Below are positions 23,095 through 34,544 of a stretch of DNA of 64,000 bases, piece by piece. A program made the position numbers and the translations under genes. Positions within the stretch are counted from its first letter, which is position 1; each line of letters begins with the position of its first letter. This stretch comes from Pseudeuparius sepicola (taxonomy: Eukaryota > Arthropoda > Insecta > Coleoptera > Anthribidae), in contig OY987302.1 of assembly GCA_963920635.1 (NCBI GenBank), forward strand, positions 28,929,278 through 28,993,277. Direction: 5' to 3'. The notes below the pieces were generated by a model, which was not told where the DNA came from, did not search any database, and saw only the letters and a list, made by a program, of their open reading frames with translations.

Positions 23095-24310
23095 TTGATG
23101 TTTTATTCTATTGTAAAAATAGAAATCCCAAATTGAATATTCAATTTTATAATATTTGAAGATTGGGGCCGAGGTTGTAAACATTTTCTTGTATTATGCG
23201 CTGGTGGAGTTTGGTAAAGCAATAATTATTGGCATTGGAACAGGACGTTTGCAAAAACGTGATTTTATTGAACTCTTGGCCTTAGTTTGGGCAGAAGCTA
23301 TGACAAAAGCAAATATACAAGCAGGATTTATAACCACAGGAATTTGTCCAGTAAATCGCAATCGTTTTCCAGAAAGTGAGTTTGATTCCATACAGCTTCT
23401 AGCATATCAGAAGAGAAAACGGCCAAATAACGTCGCCTCTGTTTCCAATGTACAATAAGCTGTAAACAAAAATTCATCTGTTGGTTCTGCTCCGGAAATA
23501 GACGAACATGGCCCTTCAGGTTCATCTGTGCCGTAATTGGAAGAGACTAGGCCTTCTGAGTCCATAAAAGAATCCTTTAGATCATCATTACCGGCTACTG
23601 TTACTGATTCTTCTATTTTATGTCCACCCTCCGCAATTGTTCAGATCTTTTCTCAAGCAATACGTCAAAAAAGATCTTTGACAAGTGAAATCCAAGTCGT
23701 AAAAAAAACAACACCCCGTTTAAAGCAGCTGCAGTATGGAGAGGTAGTAACGAAGGAAGAGGCAGCCGCTAGGTTTCGGGAAGCTGAGAATAGGAAAATA
23801 AAACGACCCAAGATAGTTCAAAAATCAAAAATTAGCAAAATTAGCACTGTGGAAAAAAGTTAAAGAAAAAACGTAGTAGTTCTTCCGACGATAATTCCAG
23901 TGACACAATAATTTCTCTTCACGATGAATCCGAAGATTCTTAATTTGTCAGTTCCGAGGAGGATTCAACAGTGATGTGTTTAGAAGAAAGAAAGTTGCAC
24001 ATTTTGGACGAAACAGAGATGAACTGCGTGAAAAAATAAAAGTCAAAGTTGGAGACTTTATAATTGTGAAGTTTATTTACAATTTGGGTACTAAAAAACA
24101 ACCGAGAAAAATTTTCTCGCAGAGGTAGTTGACATGGATAATAATATATCGGCTAAATTTTTTAGGAAGTCCAATAAGACTAATGATACCTACAATTTCC
24201 GTTGGTAGAAGACAGGCAAGTGATTAGTTTTGACCAAATTTTAGCTGTCATAAAACCATCAAACATTATGCGTGGTCGATATTTGTTCCCCGATATCTCT
24301 GGGTACCATT
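23095..24310 (+). pseudogene. pogo/Tigger-like (DDE_1) transposase C-terminal relic
   Basis: Frame 23156-23458 carries RLQKRDFIELLALVWAEAM and FITTGICPVNRNRFPESEF, the end of a DDE_1 catalytic domain as in pogo/jerky-like transposases. 23537-23863 contains YGEVVTKEEAAARFREAENR, a usual C-terminal tail. After a frameshift, VKVGDFIIVKF and AEVVDMDNNISAKFFRKSNK appear near 24040-24180, a conserved C-terminal module of insect copies. The catalytic N-terminal half is missing and stops interrupt the frame. Confidence 0.7.
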
Positions 24311-24972
24311 GTTGTTAGGAACTTATTTTCATATTTTTCTCACTAGAAGTTTTTAAATGTTCTAAAATTGCTAGTTTCGTTTTATTCACATGTATTCCTT
24401 AAGTGAAAGAATTCCTTATTTTGTTATTTTTTTGTAATTTCCACAAATAAATTGCTCGTATTGCATTTTTTTTATTATCGCTACTCCAAAACGTATAGAG
24501 AATGTTTTCATTTACTCCGTGCTGAGTTTAACTGATATTCATTGCGAAAACAAAGTTGTTCTCATTTACCCCAATGGTATGGGTAAATGGAAACACATTA
24601 AAAAAATCCCTAATTATACTTTATTAAAAAGTTTCATGTTTTTCTCTTCATACTCCAACAAACCAAGGTGAGAAGGAAACTCCATGTAAAGGAAAACTTA
24701 TAACTTTCATTTATACATTTTCTAGATCATTTTAAAATAACATATGCAAAAATCGTTTTCATTTACCCCGATTGACCCTACTAATATGTGTTCAATTTTG
24801 CTTTAGTTTCGTGTTATTTTTGTGTTTATTTTTTTTTATTTTTGTTAAAGTGTTTAAAGAGTTTGTGTTTAGTTTGATTAATATGTGCAAGGAAACCTGA
24901 TATTTACTTACAGTTCTGTGCTATTTGTTTTCTTTTAGAGAAATATATTTTATTTTATTTTTTACTTTTTAC
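24311..24972. other. Unassigned AT-rich sequence
   Basis: No gene recognised. The word TTTTCATTTAC(T/C)CC recurs at ~24506, ~24567 and ~24753, but no clear unit emerges. Confidence 0.4.
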
Positions 24973-25115
24973 CTTTTATTTATTAGTCGAGACGTCTCGT
25001 CTCGACACTCTTTATCTCGTCTCGTCTTGAATTTGACCTCGAGACAAATGGTCTCGAGACGAGACGAGATAAAGCCGAGGCGAGACGAGACGAGACAGGC
25101 AAATTTGTCTCGTCT
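24973..25115. repeat. GAGAC/GTCTC simple repeat with strand switch
   Basis: A run of GTCTC units (24985-25028) is followed by GAGAC units (25033-25095) and then GTCTCGTCTCG again. Because the two halves are complementary, the block can fold into a long hairpin. This is a low-complexity satellite-like sequence, not coding. Confidence 0.8.
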
Positions 25116-25224
25116 CGCGGCATCACTAGTTGGCCCTCATTAGGCAGACGTAGCGCACCTCAACCGAAAGACCCAGATACGTTGGCTAAGTGGAATAGGA
25201 AATAGTATAATGCGGTGAGCATTA

Positions 25225-25440
25225 CCATCCAACGCCATCTAGCTGGTACTGCCAAAACCAAAGCAATGTGAGTGTGTATATATCGACCGGTCGATCGGCA
25301 TATAAAAAAGAACTCGGCAAAGCGGCGCGGCGGAAAAACCAGAAGAAGCATACATACGGGGGCTAAGAAACTCGTTTGATTCATCACCGAGTATCTTCTA
25401 ATATATAGAAATCAACAAGGAGCGAATCGTGAGTTTCAAT
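25225..25440 (+). promoter_or_regulatory. Possible core promoter region
   Basis: TCGACCGGTCGA palindrome (25283-25294), GCATATAAAAAAG (~25298), a GC-rich stretch ~30 bp further on, and GAATCGTGAGT resembling a splice donor (~25425). A CGCCATCTAGCTGG word precedes it (~25230). No downstream gene was recognised, so this may be a relic LTR or chance. Confidence 0.2.
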
Positions 25441-27012
25441 CCTCGTGTGCTTACGTCTATAGCCAAACGATGATTAAACAAAATGAATATTTAGTGTAGA
25501 GAATGTTATTTAAATTAATTTTTTAATTGTAAGCCGGAATATTGAGTATTTTTCAAAAAAAAATAATAAAAAAATTAATAAACATGGACATTGTGAGCAC
25601 ATGTAATAATTATGGGTACAAAAATACAAAGTATTTACCCATTAGATTATTAAAAATACATTAATTTATTTTCGGATTAAAAAAAACAAAATATATGTAT
25701 ACACTATACAGGGTATTTCGTAATTGAATGCTGATCCTAGAGGACGATAATCTTTCAGTGATTTTAAGAAAAAATATGGACATAGGTCCGCAGCCGCTTT
25801 ATTTCTGAAATACACAATATTGAAGTTCCTTTTTTGAAACTGAATTATGGCTACACCTCCCAAAATAATAAACTGTACTGAAATTTGGCATTGTTATGTT
25901 TTTGGGGGTGGGGAATAAGCCGAAAATGCCAATTTCTACGTATCTCATAAAGGGCACCACTTGCTCTGTTTTTGGTCTTGCGGGTCCATCATTTTAAAGT
26001 ACCTATTTTTTCATTCAGAACAAAAAGGTACTATTGTTTCATAACGATAAAATCAACCGTTTGCGTTCAAATTAGCAAAATGTGCCGCAAAACACCTGTT
26101 GATTCCAACATTCGAAAAATAAAATTTTTACCTACTAAGTACCAAAGCGTTGGGTGAAGATTTAAAAAGAGAATCTACGCCCATGGAACAGCGTGCCGAT
26201 TTAAAAACATCTCCGGAGCCCGCTGGCACCCTCTACATTCCGGACCAGAAATTAAAGCGGATCGATATCGAAAATCTTCTGGCATCTTCGCCGGAGCCAT
26301 CTTGGGGCTAGCGGAAGTAACAATTATTCACAGTCGGTGTCGCTGACTCAAAAGCAAAGTCTAGAAAACAGCACACTGTTTTCTGGGGTATACTGGGATA
26401 GCTCGGTGGGAATTACAGATGGGACATTTCGAGTCTGGCAATATCTTGATTTTGACTTTTGACAGGGTTTTACTTGACATTAAGCCCTGGGAATTGGGCC
26501 TGGAGAAAGTGAAAGGTTAGAAAGCGATTTTGTGCGAATTTTGGAGCTGAAAGAATATTCTTGGGCAGTGACAGTAATCTGACAAGTTTATTTGTGATTT
26601 TTGAAGGCTAAACAATAAAGGTGGTAACCAAGGTAACGAGTTTGGACTGTGATTTTTGAGATTCATTACAATATTATTTGCCCCTTTCACTGCTCCCTTT
26701 CGCGACCAGAAATTTACTTGGGGAAAGGACCCGCCCAAATACACTTATTAAACAGGGGTATCATTCCATCCTTTTCCCTTTAATAGAAATCGTATATTAC
26801 ATCAACCACACACGAGCAGAAAATACAGACACAAAATTTTATATTTCCAGCTCCATAGATGGTGTTTATTTTCAACGGGTACGTTGGGATCTATAGTAAA
26901 CCCTAGAGCTGCGGGCGAGACTTCGAATTTTTTTTTAGCCTTGAAACTCTTTTTACACATTGTGAAACTATTGACTAGTGGGGGACTATTATTATTGCCA
27001 AAACAAATAACA
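25441..27012. other. Diverged repeat stretch, no gene
   Basis: 25710-25905 is a diverged inverted relative of 31200-31445; both contain ATAATTCA(A/G)TTTCAAAAAAGGAA near a CAGGGT/ACCCTGTA end. A 43-codon frame starting at 26184 has no known motif. AGCAAAGTCTAGAAAACAG at ~26355 belongs to a recurring word also seen at 28849, 29689 and 33751. Confidence 0.4.
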
Positions 27013-27014
27013 TA

Positions 27015-27886
27015 CAGTGTGTCCAACTTTAAAACTGTACAAATCCGTAAAATCTTCATTTTTGGAGACAATCGCCCAAACTTTTTTTTGTTTGAAAGGC
27101 CTTCAAAAAGCGCTTCTTTTGACCGTCCCGTCATTTTCAAAATGCAAGTCCAGGGCCGGCTGCGATTTTTTTATACCCTCGATTTTCACGAAAACCATTT
27201 AGCGATTTTTTTATTTAAAATCTGACCCCACAGCATTAATCAGAACACCCAAAAACCCCTTTACACCAAATTTGAATAAAAAATATACAGGGAGTTCCAA
27301 TCTGCAGGGTGTCAAAGTTGAGCAAAATAGGACTTTTAAAGGTATCTGCCAAGTCAAGATTGCCATGGAATCCCCTCAAAACAGTTCAATGGTCTATAGG
27401 ACCACTCAAGGTATTGGTGTGCAAAGGTCCAATACAAAATATACAGAGTATTCTTATCTGTGCCATCTCAAAATGCTGAATTTTTATGAAACTTTATATG
27501 GGTCATGAGTGCTGTAGAATCATTGAAAAAATATTGATAAACACAAAAGTAATGTATTTCTTTAAAATTCCTATTTTGCTCAAATTTGACACCCTGCAGA
27601 ATAGAACTCCCTGTATATTTTTTATTCAAATTTGGTATATAGGGGTTTTGGGGTGTTCTGATTAATGCTGTGCGGACAGATTTTAAATAAAAAAACCGCT
27701 AAATGGTTTTTTTAGAAAATTGGGGGTATAAAAAAATGGTAGCCGGCCCTGGATTTGCATTTTGAAAATAGCAGGAAGGTCAAAAGAAGCGGATTTTGAA
27801 GGCCTTTCAAACAAAAAAAGTTTAGGCGATTATCTCTAAAAATGAAGATTTTACGGATTTCTACAGTTTTAAAGTTGGACACCCTG
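27015..27886. mobile_element. 872 bp foldback MITE, TA-flanked, GTGTCCAACTTTAAAAC ends
   Basis: The ends CAGTGTGTCCAACTTTAAAA and (inverted) CAGGGTGTCCAACTTTAAAA lie between TA dinucleotides. The arms are ~320 bp at ~90% identity by eye. The core includes CAGGGAGTTCCAATCTGCAGG and its inverse. A half copy lies in the satellite at 46352-46668. Non-autonomous; Tc1/mariner-type ends are inferred from the TA target. Confidence 0.85.
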
Positions 27887-29733
27887 TATAATAATTGTAT
27901 ATGCGTTAAAATGTTCTTACTTATATAATTTATTTATGTTGACAATATTTCTGGATTTGGTATTTAGGTATTTTTTTAATAAATGTGTTTTCTCATTTAA
28001 CTATTTTATTTTATTCCTCTCTGTCAAAAAATTTTCAAAGGTAATTCTGAATGAAAATGGGTAATTACTTTCTGGCGTGTTCAGTCAATACCTACTTAAA
28101 AAATCTCAATTCCTACATGTAGGTACATACATAGTCAACAGTTTAAAAAATCCTTATTTACCTACTTTTACTATTTTTGTTTATATCACTAATAAAAGTA
28201 GCATTTCATAAAACAGTGTTAGTTTTTTTTATTAAGAAATTCATTTTCGTCAATGTAATTTGAGCAAAAACTGCAAATTAAACAGTTATAGAGGGCAGGC
28301 CGTTACCTTGATTTAACTATAGAGAAAAATCAAACGGCAGAACATAAAAAACGCGATCACGTAAATTCAACAAAAGTGTCTACTTAAAACTGAACTTAGC
28401 ACTTAGCAGCCAATTTTCTAGGAGCCAAAAATTTCAACGTTTATTTTTTGATGAATATTTTTCTTCATTCTCCGGTTTAATCTGCTTAGAAGGTTTAATA
28501 ATAGTTACCCTTTCTACTTTATTTTTATCAAAATAAATTTGTGGAAATAAGGGCGAGGAAAATTTTTTGCTGCCAGAAAATCGGCTACTAACTTTACACC
28601 GGTTTAGTTAGGCACATTGATTTTTAAATGTCTTCCGATATTTGGCCCCGCCTGTTTAAGTTTAAATAGTTACGAGCCGCCACTGATTAAGTGGTGTGGT
28701 ATCATAGTTTGGCAGATATAAGCAATAATATCGTTTTAACAATGGCAGGCATTGTCCTAGCTAGCTAGCTTTTAAAATTGAGGGTACAGTTTACTCCGGC
28801 CTTGTTTTTTTCGACAAAAATACACCCTGTATACACTGTGTACTGAAAGCAAAGTCTAGTATTCTCTAGACTTTGCTGATAGGTTCGGCCAATTATTGGG
28901 GCAACACCAAACAGAATGTCAACTTACAATTAGAATTTTTTTATCGTTTACACCCCTTGGGCACTGAATCGCCGGACACACAGTATATATTTTTATTAGT
29001 TACTTAAGCTAAAAAAATAAAAATAAATAACAACCTCTTTCTGTATTCAACATTTTTCCAGAAAAACGCCTAGGTACATTAAAAAATACTCCCTAATAGA
29101 GGGAAGGCAATCAGTTTTTTCACTTTTCTCAAAGTTTTCATTTTGGACATATGTTTTGTTTTTCAAATCAACGTAAGAAATTGAAGCAACATAATGTAGA
29201 TCACTATATCCTAAAAAAGAGAATTTTAAAAATCTGCCAATCCGTTAAAATCGTCAAATATCAAACTGAAATACGCCCAACCCTGAATCTATTCCTAATT
29301 TTATAAAAGCCAAATCGTAGAATTGTTTCACTGGCCCCTTCTCCCTTCTCCCCCCATGTCTATTTTTAGACTTGTTTGCCCCGCCCCGAACACAAACGAG
29401 CCTTTTGGAATACGAAATTGTCGAGTACGAAATCTACCACTAATTATCGATTTTGTTAGAGTCATTGTAATTATCGAAAATAGATGGTGCTAAACAGTAG
29501 TACTGGACGAGAGCTAAATAGAAATAATAATACCGCTATACACCAGTAGATGGAGTTGGTGCGCGGAGGCGAATGACTACGATCATTGGAAAAAGTTCGA
29601 ATATCCATAGTCCTTCGCCTCCAAAAGCGCTCGGCATTTTATCTGGATCCGTGAGAGGTCTTTTTAAACCTTCAGTCAACGACCAAAGTCTAGAGAATAC
29701 TACACTACTTAGTAGATAAAAAGAAGTTTAATA
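27887..29733. other. Unassigned AT-rich stretch
   Basis: No gene found. It includes a 30 bp perfect hairpin AGCAAAGTCTAG-TATTCT-complement at 28849-28878, a CACCCTGTATACACTGTGTA word and two CTCF-like words near 29482 and 29545 (AGATGG followed by TGC or AG). Confidence 0.4.
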
Positions 29734-30589
29734 CAATGTGTCCACGGTAAAGCGGTATTATAGGTGCATATGACAATTTTTTTTGCATTACACACACAAT
29801 TTTTTGTATTTTGCTCTTGCTTCACTCAAAAACTATTTTTAGTATCTTGAACTTCAAAAAATTTATAGAGGGCGCTGGTAGCAGCTTAAAAATAAAAATC
29901 GCATCAGGTAAAGTGCCTTTTCTGTGCGAAATATTGAAAAAAATTATTAGAAAAACTTGCTCAGAATTAAAAAAATACGACGTATCAAATTACAGAACTA
30001 AATAATTTTTTTAATTATATTTTTTTTTATTATTATAAATGTAATCATAATTTAAATTTATTTATTCTACCCATGTTCCTCCAATAATAAATTGTTCTGA
30101 CACAAAGACGGATCACTTTTATTTTTGTTTCCATGACATACTCTTCTTAAAACATTGAAATTACAAATGCTATAAATTCAATTGACCTTTAAGCCATTCA
30201 AAATAGTTACAAAGAATTTAAGAACAGAGTTGAGATGTGTGCTGAAAATGGAGGAACATGGGCAAAATAAATAAATTTAAATTATGATTACCTACATATT
30301 TATAATGTTTAAAAATGTATACAAGTCAAAAAAATTATTTAGTTCTGTATTTTTTGATTCTGAGCAAGTTTTTCTAATAAAATTTTTCAATATTTCGCAC
30401 AGAAAAGGCACTTTATCTGATGCGATTTTTATTTTTAAGCTGCTACCAGCGGCCTCTCTAATTTTTTTAACGTCCAAGGTACTAAACATAGTTTTTGGGT
30501 GAAGCAAGAGCAGAATACAAAAAATTGTGTTTGTAATGCAAAAAAATTGTCATATACACCTATAATACCGCTTTGCCGTGGACACATTG
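29734..30589. mobile_element. 856 bp foldback MITE, CAATGTGTCCACGG ends
   Basis: Perfectly TA-flanked (29732-29733 and 30590-30591). The arms are ~280 bp, starting CAATGTGTCCACGGTAAAGC and inverted on the right. AAAATTATTTTAGTTCTG-like cores lie towards the middle. The short frames here are mirrored between arms and do not look coding. Confidence 0.9.
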
Positions 30590-30738
30590 TATATACCTTT
30601 CTGGCTGAAAGACTCGTTATTTTATCTACTACGTATAACTACACAGCCGTAAACCAGCTATTTATACTATACTACTTTCAAATTTTAAAAATCAGCTGTA
30701 CCATTTAAATTGAAAAAAAAATCATTATGAACAATGTA

Positions 30739-30963
30739 CAGTCGCGGCCAATTTGAACTTGCAAGACCGTCTGAACTCTATGCCGAAATATGAGGGAGAC
30801 CCGGCGACATCCGGCAACTCCTCCCTTTCCCGCCCCGCACATCGCGTTTCAAAAGAGCCGACGGTGAAGGGAAGACAGACGAAAGCGGCTGACGGCTAGT
30901 AATGTAGCCGGATGGCCTCTCAGAAACCCCCAAGACATTGCAAGTTCAAATTGGCCGCAGCCG
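30739..30963. mobile_element. 225 bp MITE, CAGTCGCGGCCAATTTGAAC ends
   Basis: TA on both sides (30737-30738 and 30964-30965). The inverted ends are ~27 bp: CAGTCGCGGCCAATTTGAAC against CGGCTGCGGCCAATTTGAAC. The core is GC-rich and non-coding. Tc1/mariner-type, non-autonomous. Confidence 0.85.
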
Positions 30964-30965
30964 TA

Positions 30966-31535
30966 CCAAAAATTTGGCAAAATTTTGATACCTTATTTCA
31001 AGAAAACCAATGAATGATAAATGTCTATTTAGCATTTTTTCTTCATTTTAAATGTACAGTTGATCTGTAACAAGTGAAAGCAATAGGTGAAAATTTCATG
31101 TTTCAAATGTTGGAGGTGTTTTAGGACACGTTTTGACAATTTCAACGCAAACGCAAAAACGATTGATTTTTTACCGTTATGCAATAAGAGTACCTATCCT
31201 TTTGTTGCAGAATGAAAAGATGCACTAAAATGACGGATATGCAAGATCAAAAAGATAATCTCAAAAAAGTTAGGAGTAAAAGCACGATTCAAAAATAGGG
31301 CAAGTGTGAGATATGTATAAATCAACATTTTCAGCTTATTCTTGATCAGCATTGCCAAATTTCAGTTCAGCAGCTTAATTATTTTGCGAGATATAGCCAT
31401 AATTCAATTTCAAAAAAGGAACACCCTGTATTTCAAAAATAAAGCAGTTTCTGATCTTTCTTCTCAATTCAAAATTAAAATTCTAAATCGTATATATAAT
31501 CGTATAATATATATAACTAAATAATATATATATAT
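30966..31535. other. Diverged repeat stretch
   Basis: 31200-31445 is a diverged, inverted relative of the 25710-25905 region and carries AAAGGAACACCCTGTA. No gene. Confidence 0.45.
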
Positions 31536-33108
31536 AACGCTTATTTCTGAACGGATTATGATGATTTTTTCAATAGGTTTTAAATAACGTTCTCTAGGGC
31601 TAGGGCAAGTGCATATATTTTTTAAAATAGTCAAATGGTTGAAAATGTCGATTTTCATGTCGCTTTTTTGTAATGAAAAAATAAAAATTTACCAAAAATA
31701 ATATGCACTTGCCCTAGATCGGAGTTTTTTTAACGTCTCCTCCAAATTTCATTAGGTTGTAACAATAAATAAATTAAATACATGATTTTTGGTAAGGCAC
31801 TGTAATTTACTATCGGTGAATCGAACACTTGAAATGCGCAACATTGCATTTCACGCTAAGAGTAAACACCCTATATAATTTTCGATAGGTATTTTTTCAT
31901 TTTATTCCCCAATGTGTATATAATAGATAACACACACATTCTGAAGGAACAAGGAACTCTTTCTTTTTACACTGTTCGCCTACTCGCACCAACCCTTGCG
32001 TATTATTATAAATTATAATAACAAGCACCACGCTAGGCTTGACACGATTTCTATACCAGACGAAAATAGTTATTTATGTACCAAGGCACTGAAGTTCAAC
32101 TTTTTATGACTCATGTGGAGTTTAGTTGCTGAGGCCTCTGGCCGAGGCAAATAAACCACATGAGTCATAAAAAGAACTTCAGTGCCGAGGTACATATTAT
32201 ATTTTTTTTAAATCGGAAAAAAATGTTTTATTAGGCAAGAAAATAATAATAATGGACCACCCGTCCGCGAACCGACTACGAGCGGCGTTGCTTGACTTTA
32301 CCGATCGCTCTACCTAGGACAAGTATAATGATGTACGGCACCTCCTGACAGAAAAACCAAACTGCTGCTTCTTGTGCAGCCTACACAACAAATCTATTGA
32401 TTTTCAAATTTACTAAAATATGTATACTGAAGGATTGCGCTTCTATAGGAAACAATTTCGCAATGTGTACGAAAAGTTAAATGAGCCTTTATCGGCCGGG
32501 TTTTGAATATTTGGTCACTTTTGACGGGCGATTTCTCCGCGTCTGACGTTTGATGTTTACATCTCGCCAAGGCCTACTTATTGAAAAAATCGTACAATAA
32601 TGGGCTACATTATTGTATGATTTCTGTGCTTTTAATGACGATTTTGGGACATTTTAATGCCGATTTCAAGAAAATAATATTTTGTTCCCAGGTTTTACAA
32701 TATTCAGAGTTAAAAAATATTTACTCTGGTACTGATGGGCGCGTCCAAGCCGTTGCCGCAAATCCAGGGCAATATTTTAGCATTTCCAAGACACGAATTT
32801 AATTATTTTCAAAATCGTCTACAACGCTTATTTTTGAACGGATTTTGATGATTTTTTTTTTCAATCGATTTGAAATAAAGTTCTCTAGGGCAAGTGCATA
32901 TTTATTTTAAGAATAGTCAAATGGTTGAAAACGTCGATTTTCATATCGCTGTTTTATAATGAAAAAAATAAAAATTTTTAGAAATAATATGCACTTGCCC
33001 TAGATCGGAGTTTTTTTTAACGTCTCCTCCAAATTTCATTAAGTTGTGACAATAAATAAACTTAATAGACGATTTTTAGTAAAGCACTGTAATTCACTAC
33101 CGGTGAAT
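31536..33108 (+). repeat. ~290 bp direct repeats flanking 1 kb
   Basis: 31536-31830 and 32820-33108 are close direct copies. Each contains CTAGGGCAAGTGCATAT and, ~120 bp on, its perfect 17 bp inverse, then CGGAGTTTTTTTTAACGTCTCC. Between them lies the second copy of the 0.6 kb dispersed repeat. The arrangement could be a tandem duplication followed by an insertion, or two ends of one element. Confidence 0.75.
32063..32680 (+). repeat. Dispersed ~615 bp repeat, copy 2
   Basis: Nearly identical to 11741-12356, including the terminal hairpin (32079-32193) with GGCACTGAAGTTCAAC and its inverse. The two copies share their start (ATAGTTATTTATGTACCAAGG) and end (GATTTCAAGAAAATA). Confidence 0.8.
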
Positions 33109-33440
33109 GGCCTCTTAAACCGTGGCATTGTTTTAAATTCTGATAAAGTAGGCTTAAAACAATTAGTTTTGCCCACAAATGACATTGGGGAAAATTTTTC
33201 GGTAACTCTTGAAACAAAAAAGTTACAAACCAAAGAAATTTCGGTAGTTTCGGGTTTTTCAAAAATATCTCTGAAAGTAGGCCATGGATCTTAAATGTTA
33301 CACAGAGTTACCCTATCAAAAAGCAATCATTTATTTCAAATAAAGTTCTCAGAAAAATAAATTGTAAGATTTATTGGGGGATTTGTTGGACGGAAATTGT
33401 TATTTGTAAAACAGGCTTTAATAAATGGAGCATTCTGTAT
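33109..33440 (+). repeat. Diverged repeat shared with 42340-42660
   Basis: Both copies contain TTTTGCCCACAAA, TTTTTCGGTAACTCTT and ATCAAAAAAGCAAT-like blocks in the same order, and end near a CAT(T/C)CTGTATAGG word. An 82-codon frame here is not recognised. Confidence 0.6.
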
Positions 33441-33593
33441 AGGCGTGGTGATTTTCTAGTTTATCCACTTTTGGATTAGATAAAAACTAAAATTACCTTT
33501 GTGTTGTACATAATCCCAGAAACACGGAAACCACTTTCATATCTTGCGATAATGACCGGAAGTGTCCCGAAAAAATTATTGAAATCTAGAGAA

Positions 33594-33993
33594 TAATACG
33601 TACAAAACCAGGGCCCATGATGTTTTTCAGCGGCTATTGCGGGTGCGCCGACTTGGTTACTACGCAATGTTGTCAAACGCACGAATTAAAAATGTTTCCT
33701 TAAACATTTTCCTTGCCCTGAGTGTAGCGATTTCCTTATTTAATTACAAAAGTCTAGAGAATATCTTCGAAACGAAATTGACATCATATTTTATATTTTC
33801 CTTGCCCTAAAAAGAAACTTGTTTAACTTCCACAGGGCCATTGTAAATTGAAAGGTGCAACTCCGTTGCAACTCCCAAAGGGTCAAACATTTTTAATTCG
33901 TGCGTTTGGCAACATTGCCTTGTAACCAAGTCGGCGCACCCGCAATAGCCACTGAAAAACATCATGGGTCCTGGTTTTGTACGTAGGTATTAT
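33594..33993. mobile_element. 400 bp foldback
   Basis: Arms ~105 bp (33594-33700 and 33884-33993), starting GGATAATAC..ACGTACAAAACCAG and containing GCGGGTGCGCCGACTTGGTT. The loop carries AAAGTCTAGAGAATATC (33751) and CCTTGCCCT twice. No coding capacity. Confidence 0.8.
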
Positions 33994-34176
33994 CCTTGTT
34001 TAGGGAGGTTCTAGTTAGCTTTTGCTTATGGCGGAATTTCTATAACCTTCAAATATGTCCTTATGGTCTGTCTGTCACATTCCCACTTGTTACTAAATAT
34101 TTCTGTCTCGTTCCCTTACATTTCACCGAGACGCGTCCGTACGGTGGCGCCAAATTCCGAAACCACCGTTCGAGTT

Positions 34177-34207
34177 GGTCGATTGAGGAAGGAATCTTCA
34201 ATCAACG
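34177..34207. repeat. Micro-palindrome, CGTCGATGG family, copy 3
   Basis: GGTCGATTGAGGA-AGGAA-TCTTCAATCAACG, a 13-5-13 hairpin of 31 bp. The flanking words GTTCGAG (34168-34174) and GTTCGGG (34208-34214) match at 6 of 7 positions, with two extra bases on the left. Confidence 0.5.
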
Positions 34208-34544
34208 GTTCGGGCAAAGCGTCGCTCCGTCGATGTCAACGGTCGCTCCATCTACGATGGAAGGTTAAATTTTACAGCGCAGGAAACTGTATTTACGCGG
34301 GTATCGATCGGCATAGTCCCGCCCGATCCGATGTCCACGTCCAGCTGTTTTTGCCTTTTGCTGCCGGTTAGATTCTCGTTTTCTTATTTCCACTTATATT
34401 ATTGTTACGACAGTGTATTTGGTGGATACAGTAGTGTGCGGTGGTGTTCTAGTCCAATAATTATTAGTGTGTGCATTTAAAAAAACATTTCATGTTTTGA
34501 GCCATCAGATTAAGATAAATAGGTACAGAGGTTATGAAGTGAAA

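Noticed and set aside
28849..28878. 30 bp hairpin as another insertion with target duplication
   Set aside because: The flanks GTACTGAA and GATAGGTT do not match, so insertion cannot be shown; kept only as a recurring word.
33046..33294. 82-codon frame as a gene
   Set aside because: It crosses the boundary between two different repeats and the related copy at 42340 is not open.
34063..34371. 102-codon frame near 34.1-34.4 kb
   Set aside because: Overlaps a micro-palindrome insertion, overlaps another equally open frame, and matches no family.
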